From Bacillota bacterium (GTDB lineage Bacteria > Bacillota > Clostridia > Acetivibrionales > DSM-1351), in contig JAEZOA010000160.1 of assembly GCA_023441625.1 (NCBI GenBank), positions 1 to 46,783 on the forward strand: a stretch of DNA of 46,783 nucleotides, given 5' to 3'. The notes under the pieces were generated by a model that ran no database searches, had not been told where the DNA came from, and saw only the letters and a list, made by a program, of their open reading frames with translations. Below are positions 7,515 through 16,337 of the stretch, piece after piece. Positions within the stretch are counted from its first letter, which is position 1. Every line of letters begins with the position of its first letter. The position numbers and the translations under genes are program-made.

Positions 7515-10304
7515 TCATTCTACAACATCTGAACATCTCTTACAAAGAGTTGGATGTTTTTCATCCTTACCAACATACTCGCTGAACATCCAGCATCTTT
7601 CACATTTTTCACCAGGCGCTTGCTGAGCAGTAAGCTTTATACTAGGTATCTCTTCACCTTTTTGAGCTTCCTCTGGAGCTTCTGATAGCTTTTTAATTTC
7701 TACATCTGATACTATTAATATAGTTACTAATTCATTTTCAAGACTCTTAACAAATTCATAATCTTCTCCATCAGCATATATAGAAACTTTTGCGTTAAGC
7801 GAGTGTCCAATTATTTTACTTGCTCTTGCATTTTCCAGAACCTTTGAAGCATCAGAACGCAGCGCAAGTATTTTATTCCATTTTTCTTCAAGTTTACTAT
7901 CCACGTACTTTTCATTTACCTCTGGCCAATTATTCAACTGTACACTTTCAACATCATCGGTCGCTCTATGTGGCATAAATTGCCAGATTTCTTCAGTAGT
8001 AAACGCAAGCACAGGTGTAAGTATTAGTACTAGAGAATGTAAAATTTCATACATTACGGTCTGAGCAGCTCTTCTTTCCTTTGATGCAGCCTTTGAGGTA
8101 TATAATCTATCCTTTATAATATCAAGATAGAAATTACTCATATCAACAACACAGAAGTTGTGAATAGCATGGAACATAGTATGGAACTCGTAAGATTTAT
8201 AAGCTTCATTTACCTTTTTAATAAGGTTTGTCAACTTATTAAGTGCCCACTTGTCAAGCTCACACATTTCATTATATTCAACACTATCAGTATCAGGATT
8301 AAAGTCATTAATATTTCCCAGGATATATTTAGCAGTATTTCTGATTTTTCTATAAACCTCTGACATCTGCTTTAATAAATCCTTTGATATTCTAATGTCT
8401 GTAGTATAGTCAGTTGATGCAACCCAAAGTCTTAAAACATCTGCACCATATTCTTTTATAACTTCAGCTGGGTCAATACCATTTCCCATTGATTTAGACA
8501 TCTTTCGGCCTTCACCGTCAACAATAAATCCATGAGTCAAAACCTTTCTAAAAGGAGCTCTGCCTCTTGTTGCCACTGATGTCAGAAGAGAAGACTGGAA
8601 CCATCCTCGGTGCTGGTCGTTCCCTTCTAAGTATAAATCTGCTGGAGAAGATAAGCCTTGTCTGTTTTCCAAAACAGCAACATGACTTGAACCACTATCA
8701 AACCAAACATCCATAATGTCTGTTTCTTTAGTAAACTCGCTATGCCCACATGCACATTTTGTTCCCTCTGGTAAAATTTCTGATGCATCCATTGCATACC
8801 AAGCATTTGAACCTTTTGCCTTAAACAAATCTGAAATAGCCTTAATGCTATCATCATTAATTAATTCTTTTCCACAAGCTTTACAATAGAATATTGGAAT
8901 AGGCACACCCCAGATTCTCTGTCTGGATATACACCAGTCCCCTCTATCTCTTACCATGTTTGATATTCTTTCTTCGCCCCACTCTGGTATCCAATTAACA
9001 TCCTTTATTGCCTTTAAAGCAGCTTCTCTAAAACCATCTATGGATGCGAACCATTGCTCAGTTGCACGGAATATGATTGGATCCTTACACCTCCAACAAT
9101 GAGGATATTGGTGACTAATTTTTTCTGATGCAAATAATCTCCCATCCTGAGTTAATCTTTCTAGGATTGCACCGTTTGCTTTCTTATAAAACAATCCTTC
9201 AAAAGGACCAGCTTCCTTTGTTAATACGCCCTTACTGTCCACTGGTACAATTACAGGTATTTTGTATTTCTGACAAGCTATAAAGTCCTCTGCACCATGT
9301 CCAGGAGCAGTATGAACACAACCAGTACCAGCTTCTAAAGTAACATGATCTCCAAGAATTACTATTGAATCTCTATCCAAAAATGGATGCTTGCACAATA
9401 TTCCTTCAAGCTGCTTACCCTGATATTTTGCAATTGTTTCAAATTCTGTGATATCAGCAGCCTTCATAGTGTTTTCAACTAATTCAGTTGCTAAAACGTA
9501 GTATTCATCATTTGCTTTAACAATTGAATATTCAAAATTTCCATTTAAGCACAGTGCAAGATTTGCAGGTAATGTCCACGTTGTCGTTGTCCAAATAACA
9601 AAATTAACTTTATCTTTATCGACAACTCCATTAAACATTCCCTTGTCATCTCTTACCTGGAATTTTACATATATTGATACTGATTTATCATCTGCATATT
9701 CAATCTCAGCTTCTGCTAAGGCAGTTTCACACTCTGGACACCAGTATACAGGCTTTAGTCCCTTATATATGTGTCCATTTTTTGCCATATCGCCAAAAAC
9801 TTCAATTTGCTTAGCTTCAAACTCAGGCTTAAGAGTGACATATGGATTTTCCCAATCAGCTCTGATACCTAGACGCTTAAAGCCCTCTCTTTGAATATCA
9901 AGATATTTATTAGCAAAACCCTCACAAGCTTCTCTAAATACAACTGGGCCAACTTCGTGTCTCTTAAGACCAAGCTCTTTAATAGCTCTTTGTTCTATTG
10001 GAAGTCCATGAGTATCCCATCCAGGAACAAAAGGCGTATGACAGCCTGTCATACTATGATACTTAACAACAATATCTTTTAAAATCTTATTTAGCGCGTG
10101 ACCAAGATGAATGCCACCATTTGCATAAGGAGGTCCATCATGAAGAATAAAGGTTGGTTTTCCTTCTGTTTTCTTTAACTGCTTATTATAAATGTCCATC
10201 TCTTCCCATTTTTTAAGGAATTCAGGCTCTCTCTGAGGCAAATTTGCTCTCATTGGAAAATCTGACTGTGGTAAATTTAACGTTTTCCCATAATCTTCTG
10301 GCAT
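7515..10304 (-). CDS. ileS: Isoleucyl-tRNA synthetase
   Basis: The enzyme charges tRNA-Ile with isoleucine. The product is about 929 residues, the usual size for the bacterial type with a C-terminal zinc finger. The HIGH motif appears as HLGH near residue 68, the KMSKS motif near residue 603 is intact, the editing domain lies between, and the C terminus has the C-x-x-C pairs CERCW and CKRC. I choose the ATG at 10304, which has GGAGG 8 bases upstream, rather than the ATG at 10319 that precedes that ribosome site. Expression is controlled by a T-box leader. The untranslated stretch between leader terminator and start contains two copies of a 37-bp repeat. Confidence 0.97.
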   Translation of the reverse strand: MPEDYGKTLNLPQSDFPMRANLPQREPEFLKKWEEMDIYNKQLKKTEGKPTFILHDGPPYANGGIHLGHALNKILKDIVVKYHSMTGCHTPFVPGWDTHGLPIEQRAIKELGLKRHEVGPVVFREACEGFANKYLDIQREGFKRLGIRADWENPYVTLKPEFEAKQIEVFGDMAKNGHIYKGLKPVYWCPECETALAEAEIEYADDKSVSIYVKFQVRDDKGMFNGVVDKDKVNFVIWTTTTWTLPANLALCLNGNFEYSIVKANDEYYVLATELVENTMKAADITEFETIAKYQGKQLEGILCKHPFLDRDSIVILGDHVTLEAGTGCVHTAPGHGAEDFIACQKYKIPVIVPVDSKGVLTKEAGPFEGLFYKKANGAILERLTQDGRLFASEKISHQYPHCWRCKDPIIFRATEQWFASIDGFREAALKAIKDVNWIPEWGEERISNMVRDRGDWCISRQRIWGVPIPIFYCKACGKELINDDSIKAISDLFKAKGSNAWYAMDASEILPEGTKCACGHSEFTKETDIMDVWFDSGSSHVAVLENRQGLSSPADLYLEGNDQHRGWFQSSLLTSVATRGRAPFRKVLTHGFIVDGEGRKMSKSMGNGIDPAEVIKEYGADVLRLWVASTDYTTDIRISKDLLKQMSEVYRKIRNTAKYILGNINDFNPDTDSVEYNEMCELDKWALNKLTNLIKKVNEAYKSYEFHTMFHAIHNFCVVDMSNFYLDIIKDRLYTSKAASKERRAAQTVMYEILHSLVLILTPVLAFTTEEIWQFMPHRATDDVESVQLNNWPEVNEKYVDSKLEEKWNKILALRSDASKVLENARASKIIGHSLNAKVSIYADGEDYEFVKSLENELVTILIVSDVEIKKLSEAPEEAQKGEEIPSIKLTAQQAPGEKCERCWMFSEYVGKDEKHPTLCKRCSDVVE

Positions 10305-10363
10305 TTTTCTTTCCTCCATAATTTTAAATATTTATTTTAATAAATTTAACCTTAAGATAAACA

Positions 10364-10400
10364 AACAACGCAAGTTGGCAAAGCAACATTGCTTATGTTA
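10364..10400 (+). repeat. 37-bp hairpin repeat, copy 1
   Basis: Member of a dispersed family with consensus core AACAACGCAAG, a central inverted repeat GTTGGC-AA-GCCAAC, and the end ATTGCTTATGTTA. The outer parts also pair (GCAA/TTGC, AACA/TGTT), so the whole unit can fold. In this copy the central stem is reduced to GTTG/CAAC. It lies between the T-box terminator and ileS. Confidence 0.9.
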
Positions 10401-10437
10401 AACAACGCAAGTTGGCAACCCAACATTGCTTATGTTA
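10401..10437 (+). repeat. 37-bp hairpin repeat, copy 2
   Basis: Directly abuts copy 1 in tandem. The central stem is GTTGG/CCAAC with loop CAAC. It lies between the T-box terminator and the ileS start. Confidence 0.9.
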
Positions 10438-10438
10438 A

Positions 10439-10766
10439 TAAAAAAGCCCCGTTCCACATAGGGACGAGGCATATTTCGCGGTACCACCCAACTTATTTAT
10501 AGCAAAGATTTACTAAACAACGCAAGTTGGCAAGCCAACATTGCTTATGTTAATAAAAATAAATCATACTACAATCACTTCATTCTTTAACGGCTATTCA
10601 CCGGCACACCCTATACATAATTTAAAATTAATTTCAGGCTGCAACTCATGGATGATTTTCAAAAGCTTGAACCTGTGAGATTTCACCAAACTCTCACTCT
10701 CTTTGAAGTCAACTGCTTTTTACTCTTTCCAGTCATCATATTTAAAATATTGATTTTTAATATTAT
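10439..10766 (-). promoter_or_regulatory. T-box leader of ileS
   Basis: The minus-strand RNA shows T-box hallmarks in order: a Stem I region with AGTA-type and GGTG-type loops, two overlapping AUC isoleucine codons (10651-10656) at the expected specifier position, the Stem II A/B phrase GCCGGTGAATAGCCG, and the tRNA-acceptor-binding core TGGGTGGTACCGCG at 10477-10490. The terminator hairpin GCCTCGT/ACGGGGC with a T run is at 10439-10470. Uncharged tRNA-Ile should stabilise the antiterminator. A 37-bp repeat lies inside the leader, just before the antiterminator. The rest of the gene-free stretch 10320-10896 holds two more repeats and the promoter. Confidence 0.95.
10516..10552 (+). repeat. 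37-bp hairpin repeat, copy 3 (inside the T-box leader)
   Basis: Perfect consensus copy with the 6-bp central stem. It lies within the ileS T-box RNA, between the Stem II region and the T-box core, where Stem III is expected. Confidence 0.9.
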
Positions 10767-10771
10767 TATTG

Positions 10772-10800
10772 ATTTTACCTCAACACAAAATATTCGTCAA
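10772..10800 (-). promoter_or_regulatory. ileS: Promoter of the ileS leader
   Basis: TTGACG and TAAAAT on the minus strand with an exact 17-base spacer; transcription would begin just before Stem I of the T-box. Confidence 0.8.
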
Positions 10801-10896
10801 GGCATTCATTTATTAATAGACTATCACACAAATACTCACACAAATACTCTTCCTAGAATAATATATATTGAGAATTCATAGTGAAGCGAGAATTAA

Positions 10897-11400
10897 ATGG
10901 ATTATAATTTAAAAAAGATTATCACAGGTATAAAAGGCGGCAAGTATAAGCTGCTAGGAATAGGGTCATCAAGAATAGTTTATGATTTAAATGATGGCAA
11001 TGTAATCAAAGTAGCTAAAGATATCCGGGGTGTTTATCAGAACACTGCTGAGAATCAAATTTACTCTTCTAGCAAATCCAACTTTTTTGCCGAAGTAATT
11101 GCTATTTCCGAAGATAATAGGTGTCTGCTTATGCCAAAGGCTGAAAAAATAAAAAATATACATACAGTTTATAAGTATTATGATGTCAATAACATAAAAT
11201 CACTTACAAAGCTTGACAACCTCAGCGAGGATATCATAAATAATAATTTGAGTAAAGGCGACCTCATAAGGGCTTCAAATTGGGGCTTGATTAATAATGT
11301 CCCCCTCATTATCGACTATGGTTTAACTAATAGTATTTATAGGAAATACTATGGATTAAATGTACTTTTTAAAAGATACAAAAGACTACATTACCTGTAA
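10897..11400 (+). CDS. Short protein-kinase-like fold protein
   Basis: The 167-residue protein has a kinase-type N-lobe: a glycine loop LGIGSSRIVYDL (residues 20-31), Lys38 in NVIKVAK, and a possible helix-C Glu (AENQIY). A shortened C-lobe has DLIRASNWG (122-130) and IIDYGLT (Asp140), which resemble the catalytic and metal-binding loops. It is far shorter than normal kinases (about 260 residues), without the usual substrate-binding helices, so it may be a minimal kinase or pseudokinase as found in some phage and Firmicutes proteins. It is divergent from the ileS leader and convergent with the regulator gene. No target is suggested by neighbours. Confidence 0.6.
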   Translation: MDYNLKKIITGIKGGKYKLLGIGSSRIVYDLNDGNVIKVAKDIRGVYQNTAENQIYSSSKSNFFAEVIAISEDNRCLLMPKAEKIKNIHTVYKYYDVNNIKSLTKLDNLSEDIINNNLSKGDLIRASNWGLINNVPLIIDYGLTNSIYRKYYGLNVLFKRYKRLHYL

Positions 11401-11432
11401 TGTCATCAGAACGTAATTAGATTATTATTAAT

Positions 11433-12842
11433 TTACATACTATTAATACACCCCTCGAGCTTTGACATGCCTTCCCTTATTAGCTCAATGCTTGACGCTG
11501 CAAAACTCAGTCTGACGTAGCTATCTTTGTTCTTATTATTTATATCGTAAAATACACCTGAAGGTATCAGAAGCAGTCCAGCTTTTTTACAAGCATCGTA
11601 AATATTTGCTGCTGATAAATATTTAGGCAGTTTAATCCAAAAATATAGTCCTCCATTAGGTTTTTCAAATTTAATCCCATATTGTTCAAGCTTAATTAAT
11701 CTGCTGAGCATAAATTCATATTTTCCTTTATATATTTCTTTCATATATTGAAGGTGCTCATCCCATTTTCCACTCTTGAAGTAAAGTTCAAGTGATCTTT
11801 GCACTAGTCCCGAGGACGATATATCACTATTTTGCTTTATTTTTGTAAAGTCATTTATTAATAAGTTTGGTATAACCATACATCCAATTCTTAATCCAGG
11901 CATCAATATTTTTGAAAAGCTCTTTAAATATATTACATGTCTATTCTCTCTATCCAGAGCTTTTATGGTGAGAGCTCTAGTACTTCCATAGCAAAGTTCA
12001 GACATTGAGTCATCTTCAACCACGTAAACATTATACTTCCTTGCTAATTTCAATAATTCCTCAAGTTTATACTTACTATAGCTTATAGTAGTAGGGTTTT
12101 GAAAGCTTGTCATTACATAGATTAGTTTTGGTTTACATATCCTAATTTTTTTCTCAAGGTCGATGAGGTCTATGCCATCGTGTTCAATATGTACACCAAC
12201 AACTCTAGCTCCTCTTGACTTAAATACTGCTACTGCACCATCATAGGTCGGATTCTCAGTTATAACATAATCACCGGGATTTAATAAAACCTTTCCAATA
12301 ATGTCTATGCCCTGCTGAGCACCTGAAACTATTTGAAGGAAATCTTCGTTCTCAGCCTTAATAGAATAATGCTTATTTAGGTAGCTATAAATTGATTTTC
12401 TAAGTGGTTTATAGCCATTGCTCTCCTGATAGCTGAAAGCAAAGCCTTTATCCCTCTCCAACACTTCATTTATGCACTCTTTAAAGGACTCTATGGGAAA
12501 TATAGCTGGATGTGGCGTAGCACTTGCAAAATTAATAAACGAGTCATCATTTGACATACCTACATCGCTTGAAGAAAATGCTTCCTCCTTTTGGACTTTG
12601 CTATTAGATACATAATATCCACTGCCCTTTTTTGCAGAAATATAATGATTGTTTTCAAGCTGCTTATATGCATTTACAACAGTAATACTATTAACACCCA
12701 GCTTTTGCGATAAATTTCTTATTGTAGGTAGTTTTTCTCCAGGCTCTATATACCCATTAGTTATTTGCTCTTTTATATAATCAAATAACTGCAAATACTT
12801 TGGTTGTTCCGAATCTATTAATTGTATCGATACATTTATCAT
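11433..12842 (-). CDS. pdxR: MocR-type PLP-dependent regulator, probable PdxR
   Basis: The protein joins an N-terminal GntR-type winged helix (QLFDYIKEQITNGYIEPGEKL, then LSQKLGVNSITVVNAYKQLE) to a class I aminotransferase-like domain with the PLP lysine in YLKSFSKILMPGLRIG. MocR proteins next to pdxST are activators or repressors of vitamin B6 synthesis that sense PLP; this gene is divergent from pdxS with 140 bases between, so PdxR is the best reading. I choose the ATG at 12842, which has GGGGG 5 bases upstream; an in-frame TTG at 12854 precedes that ribosome site. Confidence 0.85.
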   Translation of the reverse strand: MINVSIQLIDSEQPKYLQLFDYIKEQITNGYIEPGEKLPTIRNLSQKLGVNSITVVNAYKQLENNHYISAKKGSGYYVSNSKVQKEEAFSSSDVGMSNDDSFINFASATPHPAIFPIESFKECINEVLERDKGFAFSYQESNGYKPLRKSIYSYLNKHYSIKAENEDFLQIVSGAQQGIDIIGKVLLNPGDYVITENPTYDGAVAVFKSRGARVVGVHIEHDGIDLIDLEKKIRICKPKLIYVMTSFQNPTTISYSKYKLEELLKLARKYNVYVVEDDSMSELCYGSTRALTIKALDRENRHVIYLKSFSKILMPGLRIGCMVIPNLLINDFTKIKQNSDISSSGLVQRSLELYFKSGKWDEHLQYMKEIYKGKYEFMLSRLIKLEQYGIKFEKPNGGLYFWIKLPKYLSAANIYDACKKAGLLLIPSGVFYDINNKNKDSYVRLSFAASSIELIREGMSKLEGCINSM

Positions 12843-12869
12843 TTTATCCCCCAATAAATTAAAAATATA

Positions 12870-12904
12870 TTGACATTATATTTTTATTGTGTAAAAATAT
12901 TCAA
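12870..12904. promoter_or_regulatory. Face-to-face promoters of pdxR and pdxS
   Basis: On the minus strand TTGAAT (12899-12904) and TATAAT (12875-12880) with an 18-base spacer point to pdxR. On the plus strand TTGACA (12870-12875) points to pdxS with a weak TAAAAA-like -10. The pdxS -35 touches the pdxR -10, so polymerase binding at one should hinder the other. Confidence 0.5.
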
Positions 12905-12982
12905 AATTTAATTCAATATATACTTATGTGTTGCGATACAATTAGTATATTTAAAAATTAAAAAATTGTAAAGGAGAATTTT

Positions 12983-13861
12983 ATGAGTGAAAGATATGAA
13001 TTAAACAAGAATTTAGCCCAAATGTTAAAGGGTGGCGTAATTATGGATGTTGTAAATGCAAAAGAAGCTGAAATAGCCCAAAAAGCTGGTGCAGTTGCTG
13101 TCATGGCCCTTGAGCGAGTTCCCTCTGATATTAGAAAAATGGGTGGAGTTGCCAGAATGTCTGATCCAAAGATGATTAAAGAAATTCAGAGCGCTGTATC
13201 TATTCCTGTTATGGCTAAAGTCAGAATAGGACACTTAGTTGAGGCACAGATATTAGAAGCATTGTCTATTGACTACATAGACGAAAGTGAAGTTTTAACT
13301 CCTGCTGATGAGGATTTTCATATTGAAAAACATGACTTCAAGGTTCCTTTTGTATGTGGTGCCAAGAATTTAGGTGAAGCTTTACGAAGAATTGGTGAAG
13401 GTGCATCTATGATAAGAACAAAAGGAGAAGCCGGAACTGGTAATGTAGTTGAAGCTGTTAGACATATGAGAACAGTTACTACTGAAATCAGAAAGGTACA
13501 AAGCGCTTCTAAACAAGAGTTAATGACAATTGCAAAAGAATACTGTGCTCCATATGACCTGGTATTATACGTTCATGAGAATGGCAGACTTCCAGTTATA
13601 AATTTTGCTGCTGGTGGAATTGCAACCCCTGCTGATGCAGCACTAATGATGCAGCTGGGTTGTGATGGTGTTTTTGTTGGTTCTGGTATATTTAAGTCCT
13701 CTGACCCAGCTAAGAGAGCAGAAGCCCTTGTTAAGGCAACGACCTATTACAATGATTCCAAAATTTTAGCTGAAGTATCTGAAGAACTTGGTACAGCAAT
13801 GGATTCTATTGATGTAAGAGAATTATCAGGAAACAGTTTATTTGCAGCTAGAGGTTGGTAG
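12983..13861 (+). CDS. pdxS: Pyridoxal 5'-phosphate synthase lyase subunit PdxS
   Basis: The 292-residue protein is full length for PdxS, the TIM-barrel subunit that builds PLP from ribose 5-phosphate, glyceraldehyde 3-phosphate and ammonia supplied by PdxT. Near-invariant segments are present: GGVIMDVVNAKEAEIAQKAG, the active-site lysine in PVMAKVRIGH, IDESEVLTPADE, IRTKGEAGTG, and the phosphate-binding FAAGGIATPADAA and GVFVGSGIFKS. AAAGGAG lies 7 bases before the ATG. Divergent from pdxR, with pdxT downstream after an unusually long 218-base gap. Confidence 0.98.
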   Translation: MSERYELNKNLAQMLKGGVIMDVVNAKEAEIAQKAGAVAVMALERVPSDIRKMGGVARMSDPKMIKEIQSAVSIPVMAKVRIGHLVEAQILEALSIDYIDESEVLTPADEDFHIEKHDFKVPFVCGAKNLGEALRRIGEGASMIRTKGEAGTGNVVEAVRHMRTVTTEIRKVQSASKQELMTIAKEYCAPYDLVLYVHENGRLPVINFAAGGIATPADAALMMQLGCDGVFVGSGIFKSSDPAKRAEALVKATTYYNDSKILAEVSEELGTAMDSIDVRELSGNSLFAARGW

Positions 13862-14000
13862 TTAGAATCGTTGCAGAACTAATATCATACATAATATATT
13901 CTATAGATTTTTTTACTAGTACTTCCGTACTAAACTTATATTAATGGTTGCTCCCAAAGTAATCGCTTAATCTAGTAAAACAAGGAGTATAGTTCATATA

Positions 14001-14063
14001 ATGTTATTTGCCTTATTTTGCAACATCCTTATCTATTACCCTTGTAGCACTTTATCTGCATAG
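14001..14063 (+). CDS. Possible 20-codon leader peptide before pdxT
   Basis: A short open frame starting at an ATG 13 bases after AAGGAG, encoding a mostly hydrophobic peptide (MLFALFCNILIYYPCSTLSA). It ends 16 bases before pdxT, in a different frame. Ribosome-site spacing is long, and no attenuator structure is clear, so it may be fortuitous. Confidence 0.2.
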   Translation: MLFALFCNILIYYPCSTLSA

Positions 14064-14079
14064 AGAAAGGGATTTTAGT

Positions 14080-14652
14080 ATGAAAAAAGTAGGTGTTTTA
14101 GGCTTACAAGGTGCTGTAGCAGAGCATATTGAAAAGCTTAATAAAATAAAGAATATTAAGCCTAGTATTGTAAAATATAAAGAGGAAATTGAAGCAGTTG
14201 ATGCATTAATCATCCCTGGAGGTGAAAGTACAGCCATTGGCCGGCTTCTCGCAGATTTTGATTTGACTGCTGTTCTCAAGGCAAGAATTCAAGCAGGAAT
14301 GCCTGTTTGGGGAACCTGTGCTGGTATGATTGTATTAGCCAAGGAAATTTCCAATGACACAAGACGTCACCTTGAAGTTATGGACATTGATGTAAAAAGA
14401 AACGGCTATGGCAGGCAACTAGACAGCTTTACCACTAATGTGAAGCTTCCTGAGCTTTCACCTTGCGAAATACCATTGGTATTTATAAGGGCTCCTTACG
14501 TGGTGGAGGTAGCGCCACAAGTTGAAGTCTTGCTTCGAGTTAATGGGAACATTGTGGCATGCAGACAGGACAACATGCTAGCCACCTCCTTTCACCCAGA
14601 GTTAACTGATGATTTGAGCTTCCATAAATATTTTGTAGGAATGATTAATTAA
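14080..14652 (+). CDS. pdxT: Pyridoxal 5'-phosphate synthase glutaminase subunit PdxT
   Basis: PdxT hydrolyses glutamine and channels ammonia to PdxS. The 190-residue product begins MKKVGVLGLQGAVAEH, the standard N terminus, after AGAAAGGGA, so I use the ATG at 14080 rather than an in-frame TTG at 14008. The class I glutaminase parts are there: GGESTAIG, the nucleophile in GTCAGMI, and the His-Glu pair in SFHPELTDD. It is downstream of pdxS in the same direction. A 37-bp repeat and a bidirectional terminator follow. Confidence 0.97.
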   Translation: MKKVGVLGLQGAVAEHIEKLNKIKNIKPSIVKYKEEIEAVDALIIPGGESTAIGRLLADFDLTAVLKARIQAGMPVWGTCAGMIVLAKEISNDTRRHLEVMDIDVKRNGYGRQLDSFTTNVKLPELSPCEIPLVFIRAPYVVEVAPQVEVLLRVNGNIVACRQDNMLATSFHPELTDDLSFHKYFVGMIN

Positions 14653-14664
14653 AATAAATAAACA

Positions 14665-14701
14665 AACAACGCAAGTTGGCAAGCCAACATTGCTTATGTT
14701 A
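14665..14701 (+). repeat. 37-bp hairpin repeat, copy 4
   Basis: Perfect consensus copy in the 3' region of pdxT, directly before the shared terminator. Confidence 0.9.
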
Positions 14702-14744
14702 AAAAAAATAGAGCCAGTAAAATAAAAATACTGTCTCTATTTTT
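14702..14744. terminator. Bidirectional terminator between pdxT and the rhomboid gene
   Basis: Inverted repeat with arms AAAAAATAGAG and CTCTATTTTTT, one mismatch, then CAGTA/TACTG inside. A and T runs flank both sides, so it can serve both convergent genes. Confidence 0.85.
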
Positions 14745-14756
14745 TGACTTATACTA

Positions 14757-16328
14757 TTATTTACTATTCTTTATGCTTTCAATATATGATAGCATATTGT
14801 TTATTTCATCCATGAAATCAGAATCAAGTTTTTTTGCTACCTCAAGCTCACTCTTTGCCTTATCAAACTCTTTAGTTTCAAAGTATATGGCACCAAGAAT
14901 AAAGTGACCATGTACAGGACTAAATTCTACTACTTGCTTTGCATGTACTTCAGCCTCAGCAAACTTCATCTGAGACGCCTCAGCTAAAGTTAAACTCCAT
15001 AATACTTGGAACACTGCATTCTTACCATTTGGCTTCATTTCAATAATTTCTTCTGCAAGCTTTTCTAATTCAGTAAAGTTTTGTTGGTTAGCATAGGTTT
15101 TTACTAAATCTATCTTTGGCAATACCACAGTATTCTGCTTATTATTAAAGCTATAGAATAATCCACCTAATGAAACGACGAAAACTAGAATAAGTGCAAT
15201 AAGTTTAGATAGCCTATCCTTTGAAGTTTCTTCTTTTACAGTATAAATCGCACCTGTAGTTAAAAACCCCCCAACAAGTCCTCCTAAATGTCCATAATTA
15301 TCAATTTGTTCATTCATAAAACCATATACTAGATTTATTATCAATGTTGTAATTAAATTCGCACCAAAACCACTTTTTAGCAGTGATGGTCTCTTCATTG
15401 CAAAAAATAACATTGCACCTAATAATCCAAATATTGCCCCAGAAGCCCCTACTGCTGAGTTTAATGAAAAAGCAAAGCTAGCAATACAGCCAAGGAAACC
15501 AGAAACAAAGTAAATAGCTATAAACCTTCCATGCCCAAATAACCTTTCAACCTGAGAACCTACTATAAACAATGAGTAACAGTTAACCAACAGGTGTATC
15601 TCATTAACATGCAGAAACATTGGCGAAATAAGTCTCCAATATTGGCCTTCAAGAATTAAATTGTTTATTTTAGAGCCATAAGGATCTAATAGTGCTCCAT
15701 ATTTTACTTCCATTCTTTTTGATAAAATAGTCAAAAGCAGCCATACAACAATATTTATAGCTATAAGTCCATAAGTAAACCATGGTTTCTTAGCTTTAAG
15801 CTGAATTTCAAAATCCTTTTTTCTTTTTTCAATTAATTTCGCTACATCTTCTATGGAAGTTTCTCTTGTATCAAGATTTTTAGAAAAGAATTTATTCACT
15901 GACCTAATGATATTTCCATCGAAGGCTGGGACACTAAAGTACTTTTGAACCTGCTTATTCATAATGTCCACTGATAAACATTTCATAAATTTCTTTTCTG
16001 GTATGATATCTTTCTGTCCCTGTTCAATTATACTTATTTTTTCTTCACTAGGAGTTTCGTTAAATAAGAATAGCTTAAATATGGTTGCATTTGTTCCATT
16101 TATATTAGCTAGCATAGCCGCTCCATGTTCCATCATTTGGGATAGCTGCTCACTATTGTACTTATCAGCGTCTATTATCTCAAGCAATACTGAGGTTCCT
16201 TGATAGTCTTTTATTAAGCTTGTAGGCCCATTGTTAAAATCCATAGGCTCATCATCTGAAAATATAAGATTAAAATAATCCTTTTCTATTAAGTATTTAA
16301 TAAGAGAATTTGTAAAATTAGTTTTCAT
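14757..16328 (-). CDS. Rhomboid intramembrane serine protease with TPR tail (GluP/YqgP-like)
   Basis: The protein (about 523 residues from the chosen start) has a soluble N-terminal domain of roughly 190 residues, six or seven membrane segments, and a soluble C terminus with TPR-like helices (NFTELEKLAEEIIEMKPNGK, then EFDKAKSELEVAKKLDS). The catalytic serine lies in VGASGAIFGLLGAM (about residue 293) and the histidine in DNYGHLGGLVGG (about 346); HLLVNCYSLFIVG fits the rhomboid loop region. This architecture is that of Bacillus GluP/YqgP, which cleaves membrane proteins. I use the ATG at 16328; upstream ATGs lie in a palindrome and have no ribosome site. Confidence 0.9.
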   Translation of the reverse strand: MKTNFTNSLIKYLIEKDYFNLIFSDDEPMDFNNGPTSLIKDYQGTSVLLEIIDADKYNSEQLSQMMEHGAAMLANINGTNATIFKLFLFNETPSEEKISIIEQGQKDIIPEKKFMKCLSVDIMNKQVQKYFSVPAFDGNIIRSVNKFFSKNLDTRETSIEDVAKLIEKRKKDFEIQLKAKKPWFTYGLIAINIVVWLLLTILSKRMEVKYGALLDPYGSKINNLILEGQYWRLISPMFLHVNEIHLLVNCYSLFIVGSQVERLFGHGRFIAIYFVSGFLGCIASFAFSLNSAVGASGAIFGLLGAMLFFAMKRPSLLKSGFGANLITTLIINLVYGFMNEQIDNYGHLGGLVGGFLTTGAIYTVKEETSKDRLSKLIALILVFVVSLGGLFYSFNNKQNTVVLPKIDLVKTYANQQNFTELEKLAEEIIEMKPNGKNAVFQVLWSLTLAEASQMKFAEAEVHAKQVVEFSPVHGHFILGAIYFETKEFDKAKSELEVAKKLDSDFMDEINNMLSYIESIKNSK

Positions 16329-16337
16329 TATTAATAT

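Noticed and set aside
10364..10552. CRISPR-like array from the repeated 37-bp units
   Set aside because: The units are palindromic throughout, two abut without a spacer, the third is 78 bases away across a T-box core, and other copies are kilobases apart. No cas gene is present.
10648..10881. Plus-strand reading frame across the ileS leader
   Set aside because: It lies opposite the T-box Stem I region and the ileS promoter; no ribosome site.
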